Shown here one piece after another: positions 36,279 through 44,556 of a stretch of 64,000 nt of DNA. Location of the stretch: positions 124,001 through 188,000 of the forward strand of contig CAVXEW010000006.1 in assembly GCA_963760965.1 (NCBI GenBank), written 5' to 3'. The DNA comes from Pararhizobium_B sp963760965. Its GTDB lineage: Bacteria > Pseudomonadota > Alphaproteobacteria > Rhizobiales > Rhizobiaceae. Below the pieces are notes generated by a model. That model made no database searches, was not told the DNA's origin, and was given only the letters and a program-made list of their open reading frames with translations. The translations under genes were made by a program, and so were the position numbers. Each line of letters begins with the position of its first letter. Position 1 is the first letter of the stretch.

Positions 36279-37328
36279 CTATTTCATCAGCTTGAACGGT
36301 ATGCCCGAGATCAGCGCCTTCACGTAGCGGCTCTTCTGGTAGTAGCCGTTCAGCGAGATGCGGGGCAGGGCGGTCGGGTTGGCCATCGTCTTCGCGTCGA
36401 GCACGCCCGGCTGGGTCGTGACGGCGACGCTGAAGCCGGCGGCGGCGGCGGCCCGGGTCTCGCGCCGGGAGACCGCCCGGGCCCACCCGTAGGGATAGGA
36501 GAAGGTGCTCGGCCTCCGTCCGACATGCCGCTCCAGCGCTTCGGCCGAACCGGCCAGTTCCCGGTCGAGGCGGTTCCGGTCGACGCGCCGCAGGTTGACG
36601 TGGGTCAGCGTATGGGCGCCGAATTCGACGAGCGGGTCGCGGGTGAGCGCGCGCAACTCGGCGGCGTCCATCACGAGGTCGCCGACGATCCCGTCCGCGT
36701 CTATGCCGCATGTGGCGGCCGCCGCGTCGATCCGGGCGATGGCTTCGTCCTCGTCCGTCGTCGCGACGAACGACCGGAGCCGTTCGAAGAGCGCGGTCTT
36801 CTCCTCCGGCGTGCCGGCAGGGACCGTCTCCGGTCCGTCGCCGAAGTCGAAGTGGAGCTGCGTCGCAGCTCTCGCCAGCGCCTCTGCCGTTTCCCACCAG
36901 ATTGTCCGCGAGCGCTCGACGAATCCCCATGTGACGAAGATCGTGTATGGCACATCGTGTTTGCGGAAGACGGGGGCGGCGAATTCGGCATTGTTGCGAT
37001 AGCCGTCGTCGAGCGTGAAGGCGACGAAGCGACGCGTGTCCTCGGGGTTGGCGAGAAGGGCCGGCAGGCGGCTGAGCGGTACGGGCGTCAATCCGCACCC
37101 GCGCGCAGTCTCGATCGCTTCCTCGAGGAATTCCGGCGTGACGGAGAGCACGCCGTTGGGCGCGAAGGCCTCGCCACGGTCGGGACGCACGTGATGCAGC
37201 GTGAAGATCACTCCCCTTCCCGCAGCCGAGGGAAGCACCGCCGGCGCTCCCGAGAGCGAAACGGCGTCGAGCCCTGTCCGGATCAGCGAGTACCTGAGGT
37301 TCTTCCTGGCCGATTTCAGAAGTGTCAT
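36279..37328 (-). CDS. Polysaccharide deacetylase (NodB-like)
   Basis: A 349-residue member of carbohydrate esterase family 4. The metal-binding NodB motif 1 appears as TLDDGYRN and motif 2 as GAHTLTHVNL (usually H(S/T)xxH); motif 3 is present as SYPYGW. Such enzymes remove N-acetyl groups from GlcNAc polymers. Context suggests a role in surface polysaccharide made by the locus at 41.7-50 kb. The ATG at 37328 begins MTLLKSARKN; no clear signal peptide, so action may be cytosolic or at the inner face. It is transcribed away from the IS element. HfsH of Caulobacter holdfast is a comparable deacetylase; that link is inference. Confidence 0.85.
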   Translation of the reverse strand: MTLLKSARKNLRYSLIRTGLDAVSLSGAPAVLPSAAGRGVIFTLHHVRPDRGEAFAPNGVLSVTPEFLEEAIETARGCGLTPVPLSRLPALLANPEDTRRFVAFTLDDGYRNNAEFAAPVFRKHDVPYTIFVTWGFVERSRTIWWETAEALARAATQLHFDFGDGPETVPAGTPEEKTALFERLRSFVATTDEDEAIARIDAAAATCGIDADGIVGDLVMDAAELRALTRDPLVEFGAHTLTHVNLRRVDRNRLDRELAGSAEALERHVGRRPSTFSYPYGWARAVSRRETRAAAAAGFSVAVTTQPGVLDAKTMANPTALPRISLNGYYQKSRYVKALISGIPFKLMK

Positions 37329-37669
37329 GTGCCCCGTTCTTCGTTGCCCTCGTCCTGGCGGCATGCGGCCGCTGCGCTCCCTCGGACCCAAGCAATAGTC
37401 GAAAACCGTGAACAAATGGAAAGCGCCGGGGTCGGCCATGACGATCCAAGCAGATCTCCCTCGGGTCCCACTGCGGCTATGGTGCGCGTGGACCCGAGCC
37501 GCCGCCGGAGTCCCGTCCTCGGCCGAAGCGCGGCATGGTCATTCACCTGGAAGCCGAACCGGCGGGGCGCGCTTCATGAGCGTGTTCCCCGCGGGATCAA
37601 AGAGAGCCGCCCGGATGGGCGGCTTCCAGCCGTTGTCACATAGCCAAGAAGTCTTCGACGGCTGCCATT
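37329..37669. other. Intergenic region upstream of the deacetylase
   Basis: 341 bp with no convincing gene. GC is typical near 37329-37600 and drops towards 37680, marking the edge of the AT-richer island. I see no clear promoter or repeat here. Confidence 0.4.
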
Positions 37670-37819
37670 TCAACCGATAGTCTCGTCGGGAGCCACGTAT
37701 CCCCCATCACGGAGAATGTCCTCGAAGAACTTGTTGCGTTGTTTCTCGATTTGATCGTGAAGATCGCCAGGCTCATCTTTACTTAAATGCACAAAAGACT
37801 GTTCAAAAAATGACCTATC
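37670..37819 (-). pseudogene. 3' part of a small gene interrupted by the IS element
   Basis: On the minus strand an open stretch reads from the IS left end to a TGA at 37670-37672. It encodes about 49 residues, beginning DRSFFEQSFVHLSKDEPG and ending ILRDGGYVAPDETIG. It has protein-like composition and lower GC than the neighbours but no start codon of its own apart from an internal GTG. The matching 5' end is at 39813-39841. No family is recognised. Low confidence that the two parts were one gene, though the geometry is suggestive. Confidence 0.35.
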
Positions 37820-37820
37820 A

Positions 37821-37859
37821 CTGCTTATCCCGTTTGCTCAGGTGACCACAACGTCTTGA
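37821..37859 (+). repeat. IS left terminal inverted repeat
   Basis: Outer 14 bases identical to the complement of the right end; then matching blocks CAGGTG and TCTTGA, with scattered mismatches. Confidence 0.7.
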
Positions 37860-37886
37860 TATAAACAGATTGGGCACCTCCCCCCG

Positions 37887-37976
37887 ATGGAGAGTATTAC
37901 CGGATCAGAAAATGTCATGATTTGGGCGCAAGAGACATTCTCAGCAGCGGATGAGCTGTCAACCAGAGACATCTAG
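37887..37976 (+). pseudogene. Possible IS4-like transposase N-terminal remnant
   Basis: A 29-codon open stretch (ATG 37887 to TAG 37976) encodes MESITGSENVMIWAQETF followed by a short tail. The beginning resembles the N-terminus of IS4/Tn5-type transposases, where a W-A-x-x-x-F motif precedes a conserved LGD-RR. Nothing convincing continues after the stop. Very uncertain; chance is possible. Confidence 0.15.
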
Positions 37977-38102
37977 TGCGACGGGGGCCAGGGCATAGAC
38001 CAAGGCGCTACGTCATCACCCAGACAACCCGCTCATTGTCATTTGCATGCTGAAACGCCATATTCGCGCCAGTAGAGCACCCGACCGGAGCAGGACAAAG
38101 GC

Positions 38103-38438
38103 ATGGCCGAGGATACGAGAGCAATCTTGCAAGCCCTCAACGGGGCAGTTGAGATGCTGAAGCGTTCCGCCGAGACGATGGCGAGCGCCTCCACTAGGTT
38201 CGACAGGATCGACGCGGAGCTCGTCAAGGCTGCCCGGCAGCGACTTAAGACACAGGAAGAACTGGCCACCTTTCGGTCAGACATCACTGCGCGGGTCGAT
38301 GCACTTGCGAGGCGCATGGATGAGCTTGAGAGCCTGGTGGACAAGAGTGCGGAAGAAGCAAGAGCCGCAAGGCGGTATCGAGAGACGCGTCGGCCCGTAA
38401 GTTCAGTCGATATCAACGGCTCTGCGCGTCGGCCCTGA
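38103..38438 (+). CDS. Small coiled-coil protein inside the IS element
   Basis: A 111-residue protein of unknown function. Its sequence is dominated by amphipathic helix: residues 1-90 are rich in Ala, Arg, Glu and Leu with heptad-like spacing (VEMLKRSAETMASASTRFD, ITARVDALARRMDELE). It has no signal or membrane segment. The end is basic (RRYRETRRP). The ATG at 38103 is the first in frame. It lies between the IS left repeat and the transposase, with the last 26 bp overlapping the transposase gene on the other strand. It may be a passenger gene; whether it is expressed is unknown. Confidence 0.55.
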   Translation: MAEDTRAILQALNGAVEMLKRSAETMASASTRFDRIDAELVKAARQRLKTQEELATFRSDITARVDALARRMDELESLVDKSAEEARAARRYRETRRPVSSVDINGSARRP

Positions 38439-39726
38439 CTGCTCTCACCGGAGGCGAATACCGTCGTCCCGTCAGCCGCTCCTCCCCCCGCCGCCGTGCC
38501 GCCAGGACGGGCCTCGCCGGTTTCCGGCGGGTGTAGGTGACCGGGTCGTTGAATTCCCGAACACCCGTGAAGTCCCAGTCGTATTTCGAATACGCCACCC
38601 GGTCCTCTTCCTTCAGGCGGTCCACCCACCAGACGAGGTTCTCCATCACCTCGAGCCGCGAGGCGCGGTAGTAGCGCACCAGGTCCTTGACGATCCGCCG
38701 CTTGTTCGGATGCAGCATCTTCATGATCGCGTTGATGTGCTCCTTCTTCCATTGCCGCGTGTCGCCGACGATGTCGCGGTAGGTCAGGCGGCCGACGCGA
38801 CGTCCGATCCCGAGCATGGTGCTCATGGCGCTGCGGAAATGGCGACGCCTGTTCCAGCGGAACACGAACTCGTTCAGGTAGGCGTCGATGTGCTTCTCGC
38901 GGAAGCCGTGGAAGGTACCGAGCGCCCAGCGCTTGAGGTTCGAGAAGACGAGGTGAATCCATTTGAAGTAGTGATGTGCGGGGAGATCCTTCTTGCTCAG
39001 ATTGACCTGGGTCAGCCAGCGATCCGGCACCTGCTCGTAGGCGGCGTACTTGTCAGTTCTGAGATAGGTTCCAGGCGCGGTGTTCGCAGTGATGAAGGGC
39101 ACAAGGCTCGCCGCCGAGCGGTCGGTGATGCGCGCGAGCCGGATCCGTCCGACGCCGAACCTCCCGCGTGTCTCGACCGCACCCGCCACCCAAATCTGGT
39201 TCGCCGTGCTGCTGCCTCCGCCTCGCTTGGCGGCATCTTCCTTCCGGCGGAACGGCATCGATGTCTCGTCGGCGTCGACGGTGCCGGAAAGCGGCGTTCG
39301 GATGGGGTCGACCATGGCCCGCCGGAGCTTGTGGAGAACGAGCCAGGCGGTTTTGTACGTGACGCCGAGCTTTGGCTGTAGCTGAAGCGCGGAGATGCTG
39401 TTGGAGTGCGTTGCCATCAGGTAGGCCGCGAGGAACCATTTCCGCAGCGGCAGGTGGGTACCCTGCATCACAGTTCCGGCGATCACCGACGTCTGGCGGC
39501 GGCACCCGGGACTGTGACCCTTGCCAGCGCATTCCCAGACCCAGGGCCTGGCCTCAAGTCGCCAGCCTTTCCGCGACTGGCAATGCGGGCAGACGAAGCC
39601 GTCCGACCACCGCCTGCGCGCCAGGTAGTCGGCACAGGCGTAGTCGTCGCGGAAGATCTCCACGAACGTCTCGATCGGCGGCGGCTTGTCGCGTTTCCAT
39701 CTGGTCGGAAAGAGGTTGCTGGCCAT
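38413..39726 (-). CDS. IS1595-family transposase
   Basis: A 437-residue transposase. An N-terminal zinc-ribbon part is visible (CPHCQSRKGW, then CAGKGHSPGC), a hallmark of IS1595. A DDE-type catalytic core follows, with DADETSMPFRRKED, TDKYAAYEQV and the C-terminal VFSNLKRWALGTFHGFREKH helix-rich region. The exact third acidic residue was not assigned. The ATG at 39726 (MASNLFPTRWKR) is preferred over an upstream in-frame ATG in the inverted repeat. No internal stop or frameshift is seen, so the element may be active. Confidence 0.9.
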   Translation of the reverse strand: MASNLFPTRWKRDKPPPIETFVEIFRDDYACADYLARRRWSDGFVCPHCQSRKGWRLEARPWVWECAGKGHSPGCRRQTSVIAGTVMQGTHLPLRKWFLAAYLMATHSNSISALQLQPKLGVTYKTAWLVLHKLRRAMVDPIRTPLSGTVDADETSMPFRRKEDAAKRGGGSSTANQIWVAGAVETRGRFGVGRIRLARITDRSAASLVPFITANTAPGTYLRTDKYAAYEQVPDRWLTQVNLSKKDLPAHHYFKWIHLVFSNLKRWALGTFHGFREKHIDAYLNEFVFRWNRRRHFRSAMSTMLGIGRRVGRLTYRDIVGDTRQWKKEHINAIMKMLHPNKRRIVKDLVRYYRASRLEVMENLVWWVDRLKEEDRVAYSKYDWDFTGVREFNDPVTYTRRKPARPVLAARRRGEERLTGRRYSPPVRAVRADAQSR

Positions 39727-39773
39727 GGCCCGGCGGCATAGCCCCCCGGGGGAGGGCGAGTCTATCCCGAACC

Positions 39774-39812
39774 TCAAGATATGGTTACCACCTGCACGAA
39801 CGGGATAAGCAG
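39774..39812 (-). repeat. IS right terminal inverted repeat
   Basis: Complement of the left end for the outer 14 bases; inner blocks also match with mismatches. Confidence 0.7.
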
Positions 39813-39841
39813 TTGATATCGCCCATGGTAAAATTCCTTTT
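39813..39841 (-). pseudogene. 5' end of the interrupted small gene
   Basis: On the minus strand, AAAAGGAA (39834-39841) precedes ATG at 39824-39826 with good spacing, followed by GGC GAT ATC before the IS right repeat begins. It looks like a functional translation start that now runs into the element and stops after about 13 codons. Joining it to 37670-37819 would give a protein of about 52 residues beginning MGD. The junction is ambiguous by a few bases. Confidence 0.3.
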
Positions 39842-40135
39842 CGTGTGTGAATTATTTCGATATTTCGGGCCATTGACCCAGAAGCTGTGTTAATATTGTG
39901 GCATATGGAGCGCGGAGCCTGTCTCGTTTGTGACAGGCAGACTGCAAACGTCGCAATATGCTTGAAGTCAAACCTTTTTTCGTGTGGCGCCTCCTCTGCA
40001 TCGCGGTTCCAGGCCCTTTGTCGTCCGCTGCAGCCGAGTTCGAGCGTAATTTCTCCGAATTGTCGGACAGGCTCCCGATTCCCGCTTGCGCCCCGAGCCC
40101 GAAAAGTCTAGGAAAATCGGGCCTTCAAGGCAGGT

Positions 40136-40212
<77 letters not shown>

Positions 40213-40302
40213 TTTTGTTCCATCCATGACCATCCCGAATATTCCTCTCGACGGGCACGCGTGGCGGCAGCGGTGCCACCGCCATGCTCCTTTGGACAGA
40301 TG

Positions 40303-40974
40303 CTACTTCCGTCCCGTTTCCCCGAGCCATGGGACGTCGCCGACGTCGCCGAATGCATAGGTGGCCACGTTCTGCCGCGCCTGGTGGCCCGAAGCACCGT
40401 TCTGCGAGTCCTCGGGCCGGGGGGCGGATGTATAACAACTGATACTGCGGTCGTCGCCCCTTACGAAAGTTCCGCCCTTGAAATCGGTGAAGGTGCTCGA
40501 ATTGCCCCCGGCGACCCACTCTCTTTGCCTGGGGTCGAGCGCGAACTCCTCCTCCATGGACAGCCTTGCAGAAGCGGCCTCGGCCTTGGCCTTCTGCTCT
40601 GCCCGGCAATTCTGTCCCTCATTCGCGTTGGCCGCCGACTGGCCGGATGACCCCGCGCCGGGAGTCCCGCGCTCGGTTCGTCCATCGAATGCCTGTGGGG
40701 CGAAGGAGTTCGGGTTGGCGCGCTGACGTAAAGGCGCTTCAGGCCGGGTGCCGCGCAACTGGAACGAAGCTGCACCCGAACCCTGGCGCGAGAGGTTGGC
40801 GCTCTGCCAGCCGGAACGTGCAGGGGCATTCGCCGTAACCAGTTTCCTGAGATCCTTTTCCGCCCTTCCCACGCCACCCAGGCGCTGCAGCCTGTTCATT
40901 CCGGTCTCCGTCCTCGGACGGGGCTGTGGAACAGGCGGCCGCGTACAGTTCGATCGAATAGTCGAATCACCCAT
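40303..40974 (-). CDS. Hypothetical low-complexity protein
   Basis: A 223-residue protein of unknown function. It is polar, rich in Ala, Gly, Arg, Ser, Gln and Asn, with no signal peptide or membrane segment. A near-helical charged stretch (CRAEQKAKAEAASARLSMEEEF) lies at about 122-143. The reading frame is supported by an AAAGGA Shine-Dalgarno about 8 bases before the ATG at 40974 and by an AT-rich upstream region. It could be an orphan acquired gene. GC is like the chromosome. No recognisable homologue from memory. Confidence 0.55.
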   Translation of the reverse strand: MGDSTIRSNCTRPPVPQPRPRTETGMNRLQRLGGVGRAEKDLRKLVTANAPARSGWQSANLSRQGSGAASFQLRGTRPEAPLRQRANPNSFAPQAFDGRTERGTPGAGSSGQSAANANEGQNCRAEQKAKAEAASARLSMEEEFALDPRQREWVAGGNSSTFTDFKGGTFVRGDDRSISCYTSAPRPEDSQNGASGHQARQNVATYAFGDVGDVPWLGETGRK

Positions 40975-41308
40975 GATATTGTTCCTTTGGTCAAAAAATT
41001 ATTGCTAGAGCCTATGTGCTATAATTCAGCGATTGCAATTTTCGCGCGGACATTAGTCCTGCCGACGGTCGAACCTTATCGCTTGTGATTGAAATGAATT
41101 GTCATCTTTTGCACACCGGGGCCCGGTTTGCGCGGCGACGATCTTGCAAGGACTATCGCGAGGCCTCCCGGAGGCCCGGCGAGGGCTGTCGTTCGTCCTC
41201 GTGTCGCCGGCTTGTCCGCTGCAACTGCCCCGCCGGTGGAACCCGCGCGGGGCAAGGCGAGTTTGTCGGCGGCGAAACGTTGAATCTCGATCCGCAGGAG
41301 GCGGCCCG
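40975..41308. other. Intergenic region between two orphan genes
   Basis: 334 bp between divergent small genes. The left 90 bp are AT-rich and include TATAAT-like sequence near 41021-41026, a likely promoter zone for the hypothetical gene at 40303. The right part contains a GGCCTCC/GGAGGCC inverted repeat at 41162-41176 but no gene that I can support. Confidence 0.4.
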
Positions 41309-41551
41309 ATGCCAATGAAGAAGCCCATTTCCACTGCACCGACAGACGGCAGCAAGGTCACCATCGTCTGGATGGACGACAGGGGCGTCGAGAACCGCTC
41401 CCTCGGCCAGTACCGCTCGACGGATCGCCTGAACGGCATCGCGGGGCAGTGGGACGCCGCCGACGAGGGCTGGTGGGTCTTCGTCGACGACGACACGCAG
41501 AAGAGGGTGCGCCCCGACGCATGGATCGAGGCCGGCGACGATTCCGACTGA
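41309..41551 (+). CDS. Small conserved-looking hypothetical protein
   Basis: An 80-residue acidic protein (MPMKKPISTAPTDGSKV at the start, ending WIEAGDDSD). It has many Trp and Asp residues (WMDDRG, GQWDAADEGWWVFVDDD) and looks globular and cytosolic. A GGAGG at 41297-41301 lies 8 bases before the ATG at 41309; a second in-frame ATG follows two codons later. Function unknown. A RIME-like repeat begins 18 bp after the stop. Confidence 0.65.
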   Translation: MPMKKPISTAPTDGSKVTIVWMDDRGVENRSLGQYRSTDRLNGIAGQWDAADEGWWVFVDDDTQKRVRPDAWIEAGDDSD

Positions 41552-41569
41552 GGGGGAATGCGGCCGGCC

Positions 41570-41675
41570 TAGAGAAATTTCCGCAGGAACGTGAAACGGT
41601 CTTGCGTCCGGAATTGCGTATGAACAACGAGTTGGCGCATTGAGGGCGGTTCTGCGTTCACCGCAAGCTCTCTAG
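41570..41675. repeat. RIME-like palindromic intergenic repeat, copy 2
   Basis: A 106-bp element similar along its length to 30877-30979. It begins tagaga and ends with ctctcta-type sequence; on the minus strand its terminal TAG (41672-41674) is the stop codon of the O-antigen ligase gene. Divergence from copy 1 is about a quarter of positions by eye. Confidence 0.7.
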
Positions 41676-42952
41676 CCGGCCCGCCGAAGAACTCGCCCGG
41701 CGCCGTCGGTGCGCGGGGACGGGGCTGTCGCCGCCCGCCTGTGGCGGACCTCAAGGGCGCTGCAGCCCCAGATGATGCCGAGAAGCAGGTAGAAGTGCCG
41801 CCAGTGGTCAGTGTCGATGACGTCGCCGATCAGCACATGGCCGAGAAGGACCACATAGGCGGTGACGAGGTAGGGATGCCATGGGCGGTCCCTCAGGAGC
41901 AGCCTGAAGCCGAAGCTGAGCGTGCAGGCGATCATCGTCACATAGGCCGTGAAGCCGATCCAGCCGTAGGCCATCAGCGTCTTCAGCAAGACGTTGTGCG
42001 GGTCCTCGCCGAAGATGACGCCGAATTGCTCCGGACCGATTCCCAGCGGTCTCGACAGCGCCAGCGCGAAACCAAGTCGGTGGCGCTGGAAACGGCCGAA
42101 CTCCGCAACGTCGTAGCTCTGTTCGAGATGTGCCCGCGTCTGGAAGAGATGGGCAACCTGCGGGATCTGCAGCGCCAGCAGCAGGCCGCCGGCGATCGCA
42201 AGTATCGCAACGATCGAAAGCACCAGAATGCGCAGGCGAAAGGCTCCGGTGCGTTCCTTGAGGAGCATGAGGAAGACGAGAAGCACGACCGAGAAGGCCA
42301 GCAGCGCCCAGGCTGCGCGCGAGAACGACAGGAACACGCCGAGCGTCAGCACGAGGAGCGCGGCGAGCCGCGGGCCGGCGAGCCTGAGCCGGCGTGTCAG
42401 GATCCCGTGCACGAGATATACGGCGGGAAGAACGAGGTAGGGGCCGAAGACGTTCGGGTCCTGGAAGGCGCCCATGGCGCGGCCGTAGCGGGTGAACATC
42501 TCGCCGTGCGGGATCATCCCGAAATAGCCGAGGATGCCGAGGAGCGCGGTGACGACGGCACCGCCGACATAGCCGAGATAGATGAGGCGCAGCCGGCTGG
42601 GCCTATCCTCCACGACCGCGGCGACGAAGACCGCCGACAGGCTGAGGAAGCCGGAAACGGCCATGTAGAGCGGCGCCTTGCCGATCGTTCCCATCGTCGT
42701 GACCGAGAGCAGCCCGCCGACCATGAACAGCACGAGCAGCGCGAGCAGGATCATGACCCGCCGCGAGATGCGCAGGCCGAAGATGCTCCAGGTGCCGATG
42801 AGAACCGCCATGAATAGGTCGTAGGGGGCCGGTTCGTGGATGACGAAGCCGGACAGGAAGATACCGAGCATCAGCATGAACGAGGCGATCAGCGAGATCG
42901 CCGCGCGCTGCGGCGCGAAGACGGCCGGGGCGTGGATGTCGACGGCGCTCAA
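41672..42952 (-). CDS. O-antigen ligase/Wzy-like polysaccharide polymerase
   Basis: A 426-residue membrane protein with about 11-12 helices and a large periplasmic loop (about 290-340: HLFQTRAHLEQSYDV, PLGIGPEQFGVIFGEDPHNVLLK) containing the O-antigen ligase-family signature. Members polymerise or ligate lipid-linked sugar repeats in the periplasm. The start is taken as TTG at 42952, overlapping the upstream stop (TTGA) and giving MSAVDIHAPAVF. It follows the initiating transferase gene. Within a holdfast/UPP-like scheme it would be the polymerase (HfsC/HfsI role); ligase versus polymerase cannot be told apart here. Confidence 0.82.
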   Translation of the reverse strand: MSAVDIHAPAVFAPQRAAISLIASFMLMLGIFLSGFVIHEPAPYDLFMAVLIGTWSIFGLRISRRVMILLALLVLFMVGGLLSVTTMGTIGKAPLYMAVSGFLSLSAVFVAAVVEDRPSRLRLIYLGYVGGAVVTALLGILGYFGMIPHGEMFTRYGRAMGAFQDPNVFGPYLVLPAVYLVHGILTRRLRLAGPRLAALLVLTLGVFLSFSRAAWALLAFSVVLLVFLMLLKERTGAFRLRILVLSIVAILAIAGGLLLALQIPQVAHLFQTRAHLEQSYDVAEFGRFQRHRLGFALALSRPLGIGPEQFGVIFGEDPHNVLLKTLMAYGWIGFTAYVTMIACTLSFGFRLLLRDRPWHPYLVTAYVVLLGHVLIGDVIDTDHWRHFYLLLGIIWGCSALEVRHRRAATAPSPRTDGAGRVLRRAG

Positions 42953-44514
42953 TAGGCGTTTTCCGAGCTGAAGAGCCTGAACGGCGTCAGGAACAGGATC
43001 TTGAGATCGAAGAGCAGCGACCAGTTCTCGATGTAGAAGAGGTCGAACGAGGTGCGCTGGCGGATCTTCTCCTCGGTGTCCGTCTCGCCCCTCCAGCCGT
43101 TGATCTGTGCCCAGCCTGTAACCCCCGGCTTGACGCGGTGGCGGGCGAAATAGCCGTCCACCACCTCGACGTAGAGGCGGTTGTTGGCCTGCGCATGGGG
43201 AGCGTGCGGGCGCGGCCCGACGAGGGAGAGATCGCCCCTGAGGACGTTGAAGAGCTGCGGAAGCTCGTCGATCGATGTCTTCCGGATGAAACGGCCGACG
43301 GGCGTCACCCGGGCATCGCCCTTCGTGACGAGCGCCCGTGCGGCCGGGTCGCACTTGTCCGTGAACATCGAGCGGAACTTGTAGACCTCGATCTCCTCGT
43401 TGTTGAAGCCGTGACGCTTCTGGCGAAAGATGACGGGACCGGGAGACGTGACCTTCACCGCGACGGCCGCGCCGAGCATGACCGGCCAGAGCAGCGCCAG
43501 CGCGACGAGGCTGAAGACGACGTCGAAGACGCGCTTGGCCACCGAATCCCAGTCCGTGATGGGGCGGTCGAGCAGGTCGAGCATCGGCACGCTGCCGATG
43601 TAGGAATAGGATCGCGTGCGGAAGCGAAGCTTGTTGGCATGCGCGGCGAGCCTGATGTCGATCGGAAGCACCCACAGCGTCTTGAGCATTTCCAGCACGC
43701 GTGCCTCGGCATTGATCGGCAGCGAGATTATGAGCATGTCGACGCGTGCCAGCCGGACGAACGAGACGAGGTTGCCGACGCTGCCGAGCTTGGGATAACC
43801 GGCAACGATCTGCGGCGAGCGCTCCCCGGTGCGATCGTCGAAGATGCCGCAGATGCGGATGTCGTTGGCCGGCTGGCGTTCCAGTGCACGGATCAGGTCC
43901 CGGGCGTCCGGCCCGCCGCCGACGATCACGGCGCGACGCTCCATGCGGCCGTTTCGCGCCCATTTGCGGATGCCTATGGCGACGAATGTACGGCAGGCGA
44001 CGAGGAAGATCGCTCCGCCGGCGAACCAGCACGCGAACCAGACGCGCGAATAGGTCTCGCCCAGCTTCAGGAAGAAGGCCGCCGCCGCAAGCGCGCCGAA
44101 CGCGGCGATCCAGGCGACGAGGGCGCGCGGAAGCGTGCCTGCCGCCGATCGCAGCGCAGGCACCATGTAGGCGTCCGCCAGCTGCAGGGCCGCGACGGCC
44201 AGGGCGGAACCGGCCAGTATGGCGAGCGCATAGTGCGGGCTCCCGGTCAGCGGCATGTCCAGATAGGCGAAGAAGACCAGGAAGCCCGTCAGCGCGAAAC
44301 CGGAGAACTCGAAGAGGCGGAGCATCCCCGTGATGATCGAGGGCGAATAGCTGTCGTCGCGCAACAGCAGTGCCGTCCGGCGGGCGAGGGGGTTCAGCCC
44401 GGAAGCGGTCTCCGCGTCGCGCCCGTCCGGGGCCCCGGTCTGCGCGCCCGCACTGCGGGCGGGGCGGGGGAGATCTGCCTCTTCGAAGTCCTTGTCTCGG
44501 TGGGGCCTGTTCAT
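42949..44514 (-). CDS. Undecaprenyl-phosphate sugar phosphotransferase (WcaJ-like)
   Basis: A 521-residue polyprenyl-phosphate hexose-1-phosphate transferase that starts repeat-unit assembly on undecaprenyl phosphate. It has four or five N-terminal helices (about 60-190), a Rossmann-like CoA-binding region (RRAVIVGGGPDARDL) and a C-terminal bacterial sugar transferase domain (about 325-521) with KRVFDVVFSLVAL, FRQKRHGFNNEEIEVYKFRSM, TSIDELPQLFNVLRGDLSLV and VKPGVTGWAQINGWRG. This matches WcaJ/HfsE/UppE. The stop overlaps the next gene. The sugar is not predictable. Confidence 0.9.
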   Translation of the reverse strand: MNRPHRDKDFEEADLPRPARSAGAQTGAPDGRDAETASGLNPLARRTALLLRDDSYSPSIITGMLRLFEFSGFALTGFLVFFAYLDMPLTGSPHYALAILAGSALAVAALQLADAYMVPALRSAAGTLPRALVAWIAAFGALAAAAFFLKLGETYSRVWFACWFAGGAIFLVACRTFVAIGIRKWARNGRMERRAVIVGGGPDARDLIRALERQPANDIRICGIFDDRTGERSPQIVAGYPKLGSVGNLVSFVRLARVDMLIISLPINAEARVLEMLKTLWVLPIDIRLAAHANKLRFRTRSYSYIGSVPMLDLLDRPITDWDSVAKRVFDVVFSLVALALLWPVMLGAAVAVKVTSPGPVIFRQKRHGFNNEEIEVYKFRSMFTDKCDPAARALVTKGDARVTPVGRFIRKTSIDELPQLFNVLRGDLSLVGPRPHAPHAQANNRLYVEVVDGYFARHRVKPGVTGWAQINGWRGETDTEEKIRQRTSFDLFYIENWSLLFDLKILFLTPFRLFSSENAY

Positions 44515-44556
44515 CTGATCGCCAACCTCTGCTGACGACCAGCTACCACATGGCCC

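Larger units (their letters stand above)
37821..39812 (-). mobile_element. IS1595-family insertion sequence (about 2 kb)
   Basis: The element is bounded by inverted repeats at 37821-37859 and 39774-39812 (30 of 39 positions identical by hand, the outer 14 perfect, starting CTGCTTATCCCGTT). It carries a full transposase (38413-39726) and a small coiled-coil gene on the other strand, unusual for such an IS. The expected 8-bp target duplication is not evident; flanks are acctatca and ttgatatc. The end positions could be shifted by a few bases because TATCA occurs just outside both repeats. GC of the left third is lower than the chromosome, as in the flanks. Confidence 0.7.

Noticed and set aside
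37408..37680. 90-codon frame upstream of the deacetylase
   Set aside because: Opposite strand to a real gene's upstream region and no coding signal.
37813..39820. 8-bp target duplication flanking the IS
   Set aside because: Flanks acctatca and ttgatatc do not match; the IS ends may be slightly misplaced or the site has mutated.
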